This document shows, one piece after another, positions 17,126 through 26,852 of a DNA stretch of 64,000 nt (its first letter is position 1; the number at the start of each line of letters is the position of its first letter). A program made the position numbers and the translations under genes. The DNA is from Deltaproteobacteria bacterium (lineage in GTDB: Bacteria > Desulfobacterota > Syntrophobacteria > Syntrophobacterales > Syntrophobacteraceae). The stretch covers positions 93,210 through 157,209 of the forward strand of contig JAAYVE010000046.1 of assembly GCA_012517315.1 (NCBI GenBank), in the 5' to 3' direction. Below the pieces are notes generated by a model. The model ran no database searches. It was given only the letters and a program-made list of their open reading frames with translations, and was not told the DNA's origin.

Positions 17126-17645
17126 AGACTGCTCTGTTCTCAAGCACTGAGTAAGTCGCGTCCCATTTCGAAGACCGAGATGTTCTGTTTCCCTCCATCG
17201 TTTTCCTGACCCTTCTGCAATAGCGGCAAAGTGCTTTGCGGCCAGCTTCTTTTTTTGGTAGCCGCCTCACGGCGCCCAATGGTAAGAATGGCTTCAAGGG
17301 GGGGTCCAATCGAAGCCCGGGGAGCGTTCAATCGATGCACCGCTGCAGAGGGAGCGGGGGTCTTCGATGGGGGGCCTTCCCCTCGACGCTTCCCGGGTGC
17401 AATCCTAGCGGAACACATCCCGGGTTCGTGGGAGGCACGCTGAGTGGGGCTTGTGAAGACGGCGGCTCCATGGTGGCAGTGGGCGGCGGGTCCCCCGCTC
17501 ACGCAGGACGTGTTCCTCATGTTTTGGGCAATGGTGTTTCTCGGGGGCTTCTTTGGGGGGCGGGAAGCAGGAGATGGGAAACCGGTGGGCGGGGAATGCG
17601 TCACCCACCGGGACGGATTCAGAAAGATGGCTTATCGGGTGGCAC
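17126..17645. other. Intergenic stretch, nothing convincing
   Basis: About 520 GC-rich bases between the relay kinase and the convergent FKBP gene. Short open frames on both strands are low-complexity (Pro/Arg or Gly-rich) and lack ribosome sites. No terminator hairpin with a T tract was found. Confidence 0.45.
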
Positions 17646-18068
17646 TCAGGTGACGGAAATGATTTTCACTTTGAAATGGAGCGTCTTGCCGGCCAGTGGG
17701 TGGTTCAAATCCAGAGTGATCTTGTCTGTATCCACCGCCGTCACGTGCACCGGCATTGCCTGGCCATGGGGCCCGCGCACCGCGAGAGTCATGCCCACTT
17801 CCGGCTGGAGGTCAGGCGGGAGCGCCGAACGGGGAATGTCCCGCATTGCCTCGGGGTCGATTTCCCCGTAACCATCCTTGGCGGATACGGTCACCGACTT
17901 TTCGTCCCCTGCCATGAGTCCTGTGAGTTCTCTCTCGAGCCCGGGAATGATCTGTTGCTCGCCATGAGTGTAAATGAGGGGTTCGTGGTCCTCTGAACTG
18001 TCAACCACTCCCCCATCCACAGTGAGGGTATAGTCCAAGGATACTTTGCTGCCGTTTTCGATTTTCAT
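17646..18068 (-). CDS. SlyD-like FKBP-type peptidyl-prolyl cis-trans isomerase
   Basis: A 140-residue cytosolic protein of the SlyD group. The FKBP halves are LDYTLTVDGGVVDSS near the start and the closing DLNHPLAGKTLHFKVK near the end. Between them lies an insert-in-flap chaperone domain (about residues 70-120) with YGEIDPE and GPHGQAMPVHV. The GLERELTGLMAGDEK segment is the FKBP core helix and loop. The His/Cys-rich metal-binding tail of E. coli SlyD is absent. SlyD-like proteins aid folding and, where the tail is present, nickel delivery. Monocistronic on the minus strand and divergent from the PAS kinase gene. Confidence 0.9.
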   Translation of the reverse strand: MKIENGSKVSLDYTLTVDGGVVDSSEDHEPLIYTHGEQQIIPGLERELTGLMAGDEKSVTVSAKDGYGEIDPEAMRDIPRSALPPDLQPEVGMTLAVRGPHGQAMPVHVTAVDTDKITLDLNHPLAGKTLHFKVKIISVT

Positions 18069-18579
18069 GATGCCTCCCAGGGTTTTGCCGGTATTCTCTG
18101 GAACCGGTGGTTGAAATGGAATCCTTTGCCAGTGCGGCAGAACTCCCCGGCGCTTTTCCCGACGAACCGCAGGAAGGAATCCGCAGGAAAAAGAAGCGCC
18201 GCGAAGTTCCCAGTCGTTTTGAATCTTCGCGGCGTTCGGAGTACTCGGAGCGCTCCGCAGCTGCTCAGTTCTGCAGCAGCGTAAGCTGGGGCGTACTCGA
18301 CGTCAATATATTTCTGGGAAAACGAAATAGAGGGAGCTTCTCGACGGAGAGCGTTTTCCATGACTGTTGAGTGGTGCAGATCTCCCGGGAGGGACTCTGC
18401 ACGACGTACCCTTTGCATGAAGGGGATTTCAAGGCTTCCCGAGAACCGTTTTCATGCTCTCTTTCATGCTTTGTGGCGTCCCCAGGGACAACGGAGCTGT
18501 CGAGAAGAATTGGATCGCGAAGGGGAAGGAAGAAGAGGAGGAACTCCTCAGCGGTCTTTACCGCTAGGAGGATCGTCTT
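18069..18579. other. Divergent control region with a strong inverted repeat
   Basis: About 510 bases between the FKBP gene (minus) and the PAS kinase (plus). No supported gene. It contains the 10-base-pair inverted repeat at 18197-18234 and GC-rich palindromic sequence just after it (GCAGCTGC near 18260). Confidence 0.5.
18197..18234. repeat. Inverted repeat, 10 bp stem
   Basis: CGCCGCGAAG (18197-18206) pairs perfectly with CTTCGCGGCG (18225-18234) across an 18-base loop. No T tract follows on either strand, so a simple terminator is unlikely. It could be an operator or an RNA structure. Confidence 0.4.
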
Positions 18580-21500
18580 TTGAAACTTGGAGAGGTATCG
18601 AGGGTGGAAGAGAGAATAGTGGCATCAGGGTCCGCTGCGAGTGGGGGGCGGGGAAACCGCGTCACGGAGGTGCTCCGGGGAATCCGCAAGATCTATGAAC
18701 TGGCGGCGAGAGAGACTGATCCCGGAAGCTTCATAGAGGTCGCCTGCGCACACCTCACCGGAGACCTGGGATATTTCGCTGCCTGGATCGCACTGTTGGA
18801 TTGGGAACACTCGACGGTAACCGCTGCGGCATCGTCCGGCTTGGGATCAGCCAACCCTTTCTGCAATGACCTCCAGGAAGGGGGCATTCCCGTTTGTCTC
18901 GGAGGCGCAATGCAGAGCGATGATACCGTCGTCATCAAACATCCTCTGCCGAATTGCCCCCGTTGCCCTCTCACCGACATGCATGCGGGCAGTGCGGGTG
19001 TGGCGGGGATCATTTCGTTTGAGTCGAAACGCTACGGTGTCCTGGCCGCATCCGTTCCGGCCCGTTTTGTTCAACATGAGGAGGAACTGATCTTCTTTCG
19101 GGAGATTGTGAGAAGCCTCGGGTTCTCTCTCAATAACATTGAGGCTTCGCAAGTTCTTGCAGATCAGGACAGTCGTCTGCACACCATTGTCCAGACCTCG
19201 CAGGACGGCTTCTGGGTGGTGGGAAGCGACGCGCGCATCCTGGACGTCAATGAAGCCGCATGCCACATGCTCGGCTATTCCATGGAGGAAATGCTCGGAT
19301 TGCAGGTCCGGGACGTGGATGCCCAGGATACCCCCCCCGAAATTGAATCCAGGATCCGGCGAATCAAGGAGAAGGGGGCCTCCACGTTCGAGACCATTCA
19401 CCGAAGAAAAGACGGGAGCACCTTGCATGTGGAGGTGGCGGTGACATACCTGAGGTGTCCCCAGGACCGTTTTGTATGCTTTGTCCGCGACATCACGGAC
19501 CGGAAGGAGGGGGAGGAAGCGCTGCGCAAGAGCGAAGAGCGCCTGAGCCTTGCCCTTCGTGGGGCGGAGTTGGGCATGTGGGACTGGAATGTCCCCACTG
19601 GCGCCGTCACCTTCAATGAGCACTGGGCGCAGATGCTGGGATACAGATTGGAGGAAATGGAACCCCATGTGCGCACCTGGGAATCTCTCGTGCATCCTGA
19701 AGATCTGCCGAAAACACTCGAGGTGTTGAAAGCCCACCTGGAGGGCAATACGGAATTTTACGAGTCGGAATTCCGCATGCGCCACGCTTCTGGTTCCTGG
19801 CTCTGGATCCTGGACAAGGGCCAGGTCATCGAAAGGGATGACGAGGGCCGCCCCATTCGCGTTTGCGGAACTCACCTGGACATCAGTGCGCGCAAACGTG
19901 CCGAAGCGGAACTCGTGGAGAGCAAGAGGCGCTTTGAGAAAATGCTCGACGTCGTTCCGGACATGATTTCCATCCACGACCCGCAGATGAACATCATCTA
20001 CAGCAATTGGAACGCATTTGCTGCGGTGCCCCGGGAAAAGCGACAGGTAGGCACCAAGTGCTACAAGACCTATCGGGGCATGGACGAAATCTGTCCGGAC
20101 TGCCGCGCCAAGTTCGTGCTCGAAACCAAGAAACCTTTCCAAACGGAAGCCGAGCTTCCTGACGGAACATGGGTGGATTTGCGGGTCATCCCTCTGCTGG
20201 ACGATGAGGGGCAGGTGGAATACTTCATGGAATGGGTCCGGGATATCACGGAGAGCAAGTGGGCGGAGGAAGCGCTCCGGGCCGCTCTGGAACAGTTGGA
20301 GGCCATTTTCGAAAGCAGCATGGTGGGAATCGCATTCCTGGAAAACCGGATCATCACAAGGATCAACAGGCGCCTTTGTGAGATGCTGGGCTACGAGCCG
20401 CGGGAGTTGCTGGGAAAGGCGCCGGACTTACTGCATCTTTCACCCGAAGGCTTCGAGGAATTCAGTGTGCGTTACTACAGGCTCCTTTCAGAGAAAGAGG
20501 TGAGTCAGGTGGAATATCCCCTGCGCCACAAGGACGGTCGCACCATATGGTGCATTTTCAGCGGCAGGGCTGTCGATCCTTCCGACGTGGACAAGGGTTC
20601 CGTGTGGATCATCGACGACATCACGGACCGCAAGCGCGCGGAGGAGGAACGGGCGAGGCTGCAGGAACAACTGGCGGAGGCCCACCGCATCGAAGCCATC
20701 GGACGTTTGGCTGGCGGTGTCGCCCACGATTTCAACAACATGCTCGGGGTCATTCTCGGACACACGGAACTGGCCATGGGCCGGATCGACCCCTCACAGC
20801 CCATCTGCGGAGACCTGCGGCAGATCCAGAGGGCTGCCCAAAGGTCCGCCGAACTCACGCGACAGCTTCTTGCCTTTGCCCGCAAGCAGACCGTTTCACC
20901 CAAGGTGCTCCAGTTGAACAAGACAGTGACAGGATCCTTGAAGATGCTGCGCCGGTTGATGGGCGAGGACATTGAACTCGCCTGGATTCCGGCAAGAGAC
21001 TTGTGGACGGTGAGGATGGACCCCGCGCAGGTGGATCAGTTGCTGGCCAATCTCTGCGTGAATGCCCGGGACGCCATCACGGAGGGGGGCAGGGTGACCA
21101 TCGAAACGGGCAACGTGACGTTCGATGAAACCTACTGCAAGGAACATGCGGGGTTCTTCCCCGGCGATTACGTGCTCCTGGCCGTAAGCGACAACGGTTG
21201 CGGCATGAGCAGGGAGGTTCTCGAACGGCTCTTTGAGCCCTTCTTCACCACGAAAGAAATTGGAAAAGGCACTGGCCTCGGCCTTTCTACCATTTACGGG
21301 ATTGTGAAGCAGAACAACGGTTTCATCAACGTCTACAGCGAACCCGGCCGAGGATCCACGTTCCGGATCTACCTGCCCCGACACATGGGCGAACCGGTTC
21401 ACGGGGGGGAAGGATTGCCGGAGGAGCCGCCCCGGAGCGGCCAGGAAACCGTACTGCTGGTGGAAGACGAGCAGTCCATCCTGAACCTTGCCAAGTTGAT

Positions 21501-21807
21501 GCTCGAAAAACTGGGATACCGTGTTCTGGCTGCCGGAACTCCAAGCGAAGCCATGCGGCTGGCTTCAGCCTATTCCGGCGAGATCCACCTTCTCATGACC
21601 GATGTGGTCATGCCGGAAATGAACGGAAAAGAACTGGCCGAGAGGGTTCTGTCCTTTCACCCGGGTCTCAAGTGTCTTTTTATGTCGGGATATACGACCA
21701 ACGTCATCGCCCATCACGGGGTGCTGGATGAGGGAGTTCATTTCGTCCAGAAGCCGTTTTCCATGAAAGAGCTTGCGGGGGCGGTTCGATCTGCATTGGA
21801 AAGGTGA
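18580..21807 (+). CDS. GAF-4xPAS hybrid histidine kinase with receiver
   Basis: A 1075-residue soluble kinase. Order: cysteine-containing GAF-like domain (about 35-190; Cys95, 106, 126, 129), PAS1 (195-310), PAS2 with PAC (325-440), PAS3 (450-560) carrying C494..CPDC (505-508), PAS4 (570-690), HisKA with His716 in GGVAHDFNNMLG, HATPase_c (VNARDAI, DNGCGMS, GTGLGLSTIYG) and a C-terminal receiver (VEDE, acceptor Asp1008 in LLMTDVVMPEMNG, Lys in FVQKPFS). The TTG at 18580 is used because AGGAGG lies eight bases before it. The molybdopterin enzyme starts 34 bases downstream, so the two are probably co-transcribed. The cysteine sets could bind metal or a cluster (inference). Confidence 0.9.
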   Translation: MKLGEVSRVEERIVASGSAASGGRGNRVTEVLRGIRKIYELAARETDPGSFIEVACAHLTGDLGYFAAWIALLDWEHSTVTAAASSGLGSANPFCNDLQEGGIPVCLGGAMQSDDTVVIKHPLPNCPRCPLTDMHAGSAGVAGIISFESKRYGVLAASVPARFVQHEEELIFFREIVRSLGFSLNNIEASQVLADQDSRLHTIVQTSQDGFWVVGSDARILDVNEAACHMLGYSMEEMLGLQVRDVDAQDTPPEIESRIRRIKEKGASTFETIHRRKDGSTLHVEVAVTYLRCPQDRFVCFVRDITDRKEGEEALRKSEERLSLALRGAELGMWDWNVPTGAVTFNEHWAQMLGYRLEEMEPHVRTWESLVHPEDLPKTLEVLKAHLEGNTEFYESEFRMRHASGSWLWILDKGQVIERDDEGRPIRVCGTHLDISARKRAEAELVESKRRFEKMLDVVPDMISIHDPQMNIIYSNWNAFAAVPREKRQVGTKCYKTYRGMDEICPDCRAKFVLETKKPFQTEAELPDGTWVDLRVIPLLDDEGQVEYFMEWVRDITESKWAEEALRAALEQLEAIFESSMVGIAFLENRIITRINRRLCEMLGYEPRELLGKAPDLLHLSPEGFEEFSVRYYRLLSEKEVSQVEYPLRHKDGRTIWCIFSGRAVDPSDVDKGSVWIIDDITDRKRAEEERARLQEQLAEAHRIEAIGRLAGGVAHDFNNMLGVILGHTELAMGRIDPSQPICGDLRQIQRAAQRSAELTRQLLAFARKQTVSPKVLQLNKTVTGSLKMLRRLMGEDIELAWIPARDLWTVRMDPAQVDQLLANLCVNARDAITEGGRVTIETGNVTFDETYCKEHAGFFPGDYVLLAVSDNGCGMSREVLERLFEPFFTTKEIGKGTGLGLSTIYGIVKQNNGFINVYSEPGRGSTFRIYLPRHMGEPVHGGEGLPEEPPRSGQETVLLVEDEQSILNLAKLMLEKLGYRVLAAGTPSEAMRLASAYSGEIHLLMTDVVMPEMNGKELAERVLSFHPGLKCLFMSGYTTNVIAHHGVLDEGVHFVQKPFSMKELAGAVRSALER

Positions 21808-21841
21808 GATTCACGGGGGGAGCCAGGGAGGTTTGACACAG

Positions 21842-23932
21842 ATGGATGAGACGGTTCGCTGGGTGAGGACGCATTGTGGCCGACTGGATCATGGGGGATG
21901 TGCCCTTCAGGTAGGTGTGCGCGGCAACGCCATCGTCGAGGTCAGGGGTGATCCGCAAGGCTATCTGAATCGGGGAAGCACCTGTTACAAGGGAAGGGTG
22001 TCCGCCGATCGGCTCACCCACCCGGAGCGTCTGCGGCATCCACTGAAGCGTGCAGGGAAGCGAGGCGAAGGAAAATGGCGGCGAATTTCGTGGGAGGAAG
22101 CACTCCAGGTAACGGCGGAGAATCTCCTCAAAATCAAGGGAGAGCATGGGGCGAGAGCGGTGGGATTCGGCGCGGGAATGCCCAAGGGACTTGAGCATTT
22201 CGTTCTGATCCGCCTCGCCAACTGCTTCGGTTCCCCCAATGTCGTCGCCCCGCAGGACGTATGCCATGCCCCCCGGGAAATTTCGGGAGTTCACACTTGC
22301 GGCTTTTATCCTGTGGCCGATCTGCACCACCCGACCCGTCTCATCCTGGCATGGGGGAGCAACCTGCTCTCCACGAATGAGGAAGGCCAGATCGGCCGCC
22401 TTGCTCTGGAACAGATCAGAAACGGCGCCCGTCTCCTCGTCGTGGACCCGCGCAGGACGGAACTGGCCGAAAGGGCCCACCTTTGGCTGCAGCTCCGGCC
22501 CGGGACTTCCCATGCCCTGGCATTGTCCATGCTGCAGGTGATCATTGAGGAATCCCTCTACGATAAAGATTTCGTGGAACAGCACACTTACGGATTTGAG
22601 GATCTTGCGGAACATGTGAAGCAGTATAGCCCCGAATGCGTTTCCCCCGTCACCTGGGTTGCGCCGGATTTGATCCGGCGAGCCGCAAGAATGTATGCTG
22701 AAGCCAAGCCCGCCTCAATCCTGTGGGGCAACGCCATCGAACACAATGTACACGTGTTCGACGCCGCCCGCTCCCTGGTCTGCCTCATGGCCTTCTGCGG
22801 AAACCTGGAAGTGGCGGGAGGCAACATCCACGCCCATGACCCTCCGATCATGAAACCCGGCGAATTCGTCAGGGCGGACCGCATGCCCAACAAAAGCCGG
22901 GAAATGATCAGTGCTTACCATGGAGTCATCCCACGCCTGATGACGGTCGCCCCCGCGTATTTCCGGAGAGCGGTGCTGGAAGGAGTTCCTTACCCGGTGA
23001 AGGGCTATTTGGGGATGTGCACGAATCCGATGGTCACCTGGGCGGAAAGTCCCCTCACGCACAAGGCGTTCATGCACTTGGATTTCATCGCCGTGGCGGA
23101 CTTGTTCATGACCCCCACCGCGTCCCTGGCCGACATCGTCTTTCCCGCTGCACACCAGTTCGAAATGAACGACATCGGACATTATGGGCTGGGACACGGG
23201 ATCATTGCGGCCCGCCCGAAAGTGGTGGACCCGCCCCCGGAATGTTGGCCGGACATGAAGATTCTCAATGAGCTTGGAAAGAGGGTCTCTCCCGCCGAGG
23301 AGTGGCACGACGATGCCGACATGTTTCTCGAAGACATTTTGAGACCTTCGGGCATGACCTTCCAGGAATTCGCCGAGCTGGGGATCCTGAAGGGGCCGGA
23401 TCGCTTCCTGTATTGGCGGGAAAAGGGGTTTCGCACCCCCACGGGAAAGGTGGAGCTGCGCTTGAGCACGGCGGAGAAGTTTCATTTGAAGGCCCTCCCC
23501 GAATTCAAGTCGCTGCCGGAAGAAGACGACGAGGAATTCCCGCTGGTCCTCATCAGCGCTAAGAGTCGCCATTATCTGCATTCCTCCTACAGGTGGGTGG
23601 AGACCCTGCGCCGGAAGGAACCCGAGCCCACAGTGGAAATCCATCCCAGAACCGCTGCGGACCTGGGCATCGCCGAGAACGACCCAGTCATCATTGAAAC
23701 AAAGCACGGCGCCATCACACAGAGAGCCCGTGTCACGGATTCGGTGCACCCTCGAGTGATCTGTGCGGCCATCGGATGGTGGTTTCCCGAGGGAGATGCG
23801 TCTCGGCAGGTCGATTGGCGGACATCCAACATCAACATGCTCACTTGTGCCGGGAATGTGGGCAAGGAATTCGGTACTCCGAACCTAAAGAGCCTCCCTT
23901 GTAGAATCAGGCGGGGGCATGTTCCGGGGTGA
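21842..23932 (+). CDS. Molybdopterin oxidoreductase, stand-alone catalytic subunit with an altered Fe-S motif
   Basis: A 696-residue DMSO-reductase-family protein. The N-terminal cluster site is C12-x3-D16-x3-C20-x27-C48 (HCGRLDHGGC then STCYKGR), so an aspartate occupies a position that is usually cysteine. The MGD-binding regions and the C-terminal molydop_binding domain (LISAKSRHYLHSSYRW to the end) are present. The probable metal ligand is Cys141 in QDVCHAPREISG, a Cys-His pair as in formate dehydrogenases and thiosulfate or polysulfide reductases. There is no twin-arginine or other export signal, so it should be cytoplasmic. No Fe-S, haem or membrane-anchor subunit gene is nearby. GGGAGG lies upstream of the ATG at 21842. 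The substrate is unknown. Confidence 0.88.
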   Translation: MDETVRWVRTHCGRLDHGGCALQVGVRGNAIVEVRGDPQGYLNRGSTCYKGRVSADRLTHPERLRHPLKRAGKRGEGKWRRISWEEALQVTAENLLKIKGEHGARAVGFGAGMPKGLEHFVLIRLANCFGSPNVVAPQDVCHAPREISGVHTCGFYPVADLHHPTRLILAWGSNLLSTNEEGQIGRLALEQIRNGARLLVVDPRRTELAERAHLWLQLRPGTSHALALSMLQVIIEESLYDKDFVEQHTYGFEDLAEHVKQYSPECVSPVTWVAPDLIRRAARMYAEAKPASILWGNAIEHNVHVFDAARSLVCLMAFCGNLEVAGGNIHAHDPPIMKPGEFVRADRMPNKSREMISAYHGVIPRLMTVAPAYFRRAVLEGVPYPVKGYLGMCTNPMVTWAESPLTHKAFMHLDFIAVADLFMTPTASLADIVFPAAHQFEMNDIGHYGLGHGIIAARPKVVDPPPECWPDMKILNELGKRVSPAEEWHDDADMFLEDILRPSGMTFQEFAELGILKGPDRFLYWREKGFRTPTGKVELRLSTAEKFHLKALPEFKSLPEEDDEEFPLVLISAKSRHYLHSSYRWVETLRRKEPEPTVEIHPRTAADLGIAENDPVIIETKHGAITQRARVTDSVHPRVICAAIGWWFPEGDASRQVDWRTSNINMLTCAGNVGKEFGTPNLKSLPCRIRRGHVPG

Positions 23933-24450
23933 CCGGGGGGGGTGCCACGCAACAGGCAAAGGTGTTCCCAGCCATGTTGATCGAGACCCCGCACAGGCAG
24001 TGGCGGGAATGGAAAAAGGCAGTCACAATGAATACCTATTAACTGGGCTTCGTCACCTTATACCATGATGAGAGACCTGTAGGATGTTTTTTGAGAGTGG
24101 TTTTGTTTCAGATGACGTTGGTGCTTTGAGAGGCCGAATGATCGTTTACTCGGGAGATTCCAATGGGGCAGCGCCGCTTTTGGAGAAGTCCTTTTTCCTC
24201 AGGGCAGTCAAATTCCGAGGGGAAGGAGGGAATCAGCGGGGAACAACGCTGCCCGATGGATGAACCCACGGTCAGGGGCTCCCATGGGCTTCATGACCCT
24301 CCAAGACTCACGGTGTTTGATTGTCGTCACAACCTTGCCGGGTGCCATGAGGTACCCGGCTTTTTTGTTTCTGCGGGACAAGTTGCTGACGTGTACGCAT
24401 CGAGTGCGGTGCGTGCTCGATTGCGACGAGAATAAGAAGGGGAAACGCTC
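23933..24450. other. Leader region of the secreted-protein gene
   Basis: About 518 bases with no supported gene. The second half is rich in potential hairpins (GGTCA near 24271 can pair with TGACC near 24293) and ends in the terminator-like hairpin at 24337-24366. It may be a long 5' leader. No known riboswitch core, for example c-di-GMP type I, was recognised. Confidence 0.45.
24337..24366 (+). terminator. Intrinsic-terminator-like hairpin, 10 bp stem and T6
   Basis: GCCGGGTGCC (24337-24346) pairs with GGTACCCGGC (24351-24360), with one G-T pair and an ATGA loop, followed directly by TTTTTT (24361-24366). It lies 418 bases after the molybdopterin gene and 85 bases before the secreted-protein start. 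It could end the upstream operon or act as an attenuator. Confidence 0.68.
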
Positions 24451-26729
24451 ATGGAAGCGCGTAAACTGGGTGTTCTCATTATGGTGGTGGGCCTTTTGGC
24501 GGCTGTCTCCGCACAGGCCGCCCTCTTTCGAGTGGGGCCCTCGGATCTCCCCTCACCTCCCGGCCAGGCTTTCCATTGTGGTACCAAGATACGGCCGGAC
24601 TTGCCCTGGATCTCTGTCTTCTCGAGAACCAGGCTGAACTCGAAGCCGGTGTCTGTCTCATCCTCCCGCCGGCCCAGGACCCTGTGGCAGGGATCAACCT
24701 CCCCTTTGTCTTTCCAGGCAATTTCCCCGACGAGGCCTTCTGGTGGAATGCCACCGCGGTGATGGACATGCCCGGCGGGGGACGAGCGATCCTTGTGTTG
24801 GCGCTGGAAGCTGCGTTCGGCATTGGCCCCCCAACCATCGGCGGCCAGATTTCCTTTGCCAGAGTGCGCATCCGGATCGACACTCCCGCGACAGGTGATT
24901 ACACCGTGACCCATCCCTATGGGGTGGAGGTGTTCCAGAACGTACCGGCGGGGACGAGGGGAATCAACTACACCGCTGACATCGGCATCGGTGCACCGGG
25001 AGACTATACAGGGGAGCTCCAGGGTCCCGTCGGTCCCTTCCTGGTGGCCTCCGATGCCCCGGGAGGGGCTCCTCTTCCGCCTGTTTCCATTCCCGGCAGC
25101 GCCAACCTTTTTCTTTCGGATGCGGCAGTGCCTGTTTTTGTCACAGGCAGCCCGTTCGGCACCAACTATTTTGAGATCTGCGGACCGGGCCTGGGAACTC
25201 CCTGTGTCCGCCTGGATCAATTCACGCTCATGGGAAAGATTCACACGGAGCCCATCGGCAGTCCCATGACGGTCAACCGGGCGAGTTATTCCCGTGACGG
25301 AACATCTGTAAGGGTGGATGTGTTTGCAACAGCGAGCCCCGGACCCGGTGCTCCCACTCCCGTTTTGTCCGTGGGAGGCGCCGGCTCGGGGGCAGCGGCA
25401 ATACCCAATGTCCTCATGAATGGTCCCGCGCTTCCTCTCGGCTCTTATTTCGGTCAGAGCATCCCCTTTGCGACGGATACGCTTCCCGCCGAGGTGATCG
25501 TGACGAACCTTGCCGATATCCCCCCATCTTCGCAAACGGCCAAATTGGTTGACATCGTCACGGTGACCGAGGCTGTCTATGATCCCGCCACCAGCCTCCT
25601 GAGCATCACCGCAACCTCCAGCGACAAGCTCGTTCCGCCGGTACTCACAGCCATCGGGTTGCCCGGAAGTATCTCAGGAGGGGACATTCTGACTGAGCCG
25701 GGAACGCCCGGAGATCCAGCATCAAAGCGCTTGCTCAATTACCAGGTGGGCATCCCTGCAACTTCACCGGCGGGTCCCGTTCCGCCTCCCACCGTGACCG
25801 TCAGGTCGTCCGCAGGGGGGGTGCACACGGCTCCGGTCATGACAGTGGCAGGAGGAGTCTTCACAGCCGGGGGTCCCATTGCAGTTGACGACTTCGTCAG
25901 CACCGAGGCAGGATCCGCTCCGCAGTTCGTCATAGCGGTGCTGGACAATGACGGGCCTTCCGCAGCCATCGATGCGACCACCGTACAGATCGTGACAGCA
26001 CCCTCACGGGGACTGGCGGCTGTCGATCCCGGAACGGGGGTGATCACGTTCACCCCGGGCAACTCCGCATTCGTCTGGGACGTTACTTTCACCTACCGCT
26101 TCAGTTCGTTAGCGCCCGTCCTGCCGTCCAATGTGGCGACGGTAACCGTGACCACGACGGCTCCCACCGCCGGAGCAGCCCCTATCGCCATGGCGGACGG
26201 GCCCTTTGAGGTGGGGGTGGCTCAGGCGTTGCAAATCCCGGTGGCGACACTCCTTTCTAATGACCTGCCCAATTCGGGCACGATCGACGGGGCGAGTTTC
26301 GCCATCGTAGCGGGTTCGGCCGTCGGCGGAGGCGCATCCCTGGCGAACGAGACGGTCACGTTCACTGCAGACAACACGCCGGGGGCCGGGAGTTTTAACT
26401 ATACGGAAGCCAATACCAACGGGCAGGTTTCCGCCGCTGCCACCGTCTCCGTCACCAAGCTTGACGCCGGAGAGGTGCTGGTCATCAACAGGGCGGTTTT
26501 TCGGCGAGGCACATGGCGCATAGAGGGAACCTCGACCCGTCCTGGTTCAGTGGTGACCCTCCACCTGGGAAATGCCACAGGACCCGTCATCGGGCAGGCC
26601 ACCGCCGATGCTGTTGGTGCGTGGAGAGTCAGAGGCACTTCGACGGTGACCCCGGTGGGCAACGCCACGGTGACTGCGGTTTCCATCGGTGGAGCGACTG
26701 CATCGGCTGCCGTCAATATCCAGCCCTGA
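24451..26729 (+). pseudogene. Large secreted Ig/cadherin-like protein, broken by a frameshift near its N-terminus
   Basis: ATG 24451 opens a frame with a clear signal peptide (KLGVLIMVVGLLAAVSAQA) and mature start ALFRVGPSDLPSPPG, but this frame then loses sense. A different frame continues as FPLWYQDTAGLALDLCL and stays open to 26729 with no good start codon of its own. The two fit if one base is missing around 24564-24571. The product would be about 760 residues, exported. Its C-terminal half has cadherin/Ig-like repeats: two units start PIAVDDFVSTEAG and PIAMADGPFEVG, each with a VLDNDG or LLSNDL turn. It ends in TLHLGNATGPVIGQATADAVG-type strands. Likely a surface or adhesive protein; no enzyme motif is visible. 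Confidence 0.72.
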
Positions 26730-26807
26730 TGTTCCGCATCATTTTTTTCACGGTTGGGCGCCCGATCTTTCACCATGGACGGTGTTGCGTTCGGGATGAT
26801 CGTCCGG

Positions 26808-26852
26808 GGTGAATCTCTCATTCCGCAGGGTGCGGGAGATTCACCTGTTTTC
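26808..26852 (+). terminator. Possible terminator of the secreted-protein gene
   Basis: GGTGAATCTC (26808-26817) pairs perfectly with GAGATTCACC (26836-26845) across an 18-base loop and is followed by TGTTTTC. It lies 80 bases after the stop codon. The loop is long and the T tract is interrupted. Confidence 0.5.

Noticed and set aside
17444..17653. Plus-strand open frame with a hydrophobic stretch (VFLMFWAMVFLGGFFGG)
   Set aside because: No ribosome site, overlaps the end of the FKBP gene, and the surroundings look non-coding. It could be revisited if conserved in relatives.
17700..17720. A second GGTTCAAATCC-like stretch
   Set aside because: It is coding sequence of the FKBP gene and has no cloverleaf around it.
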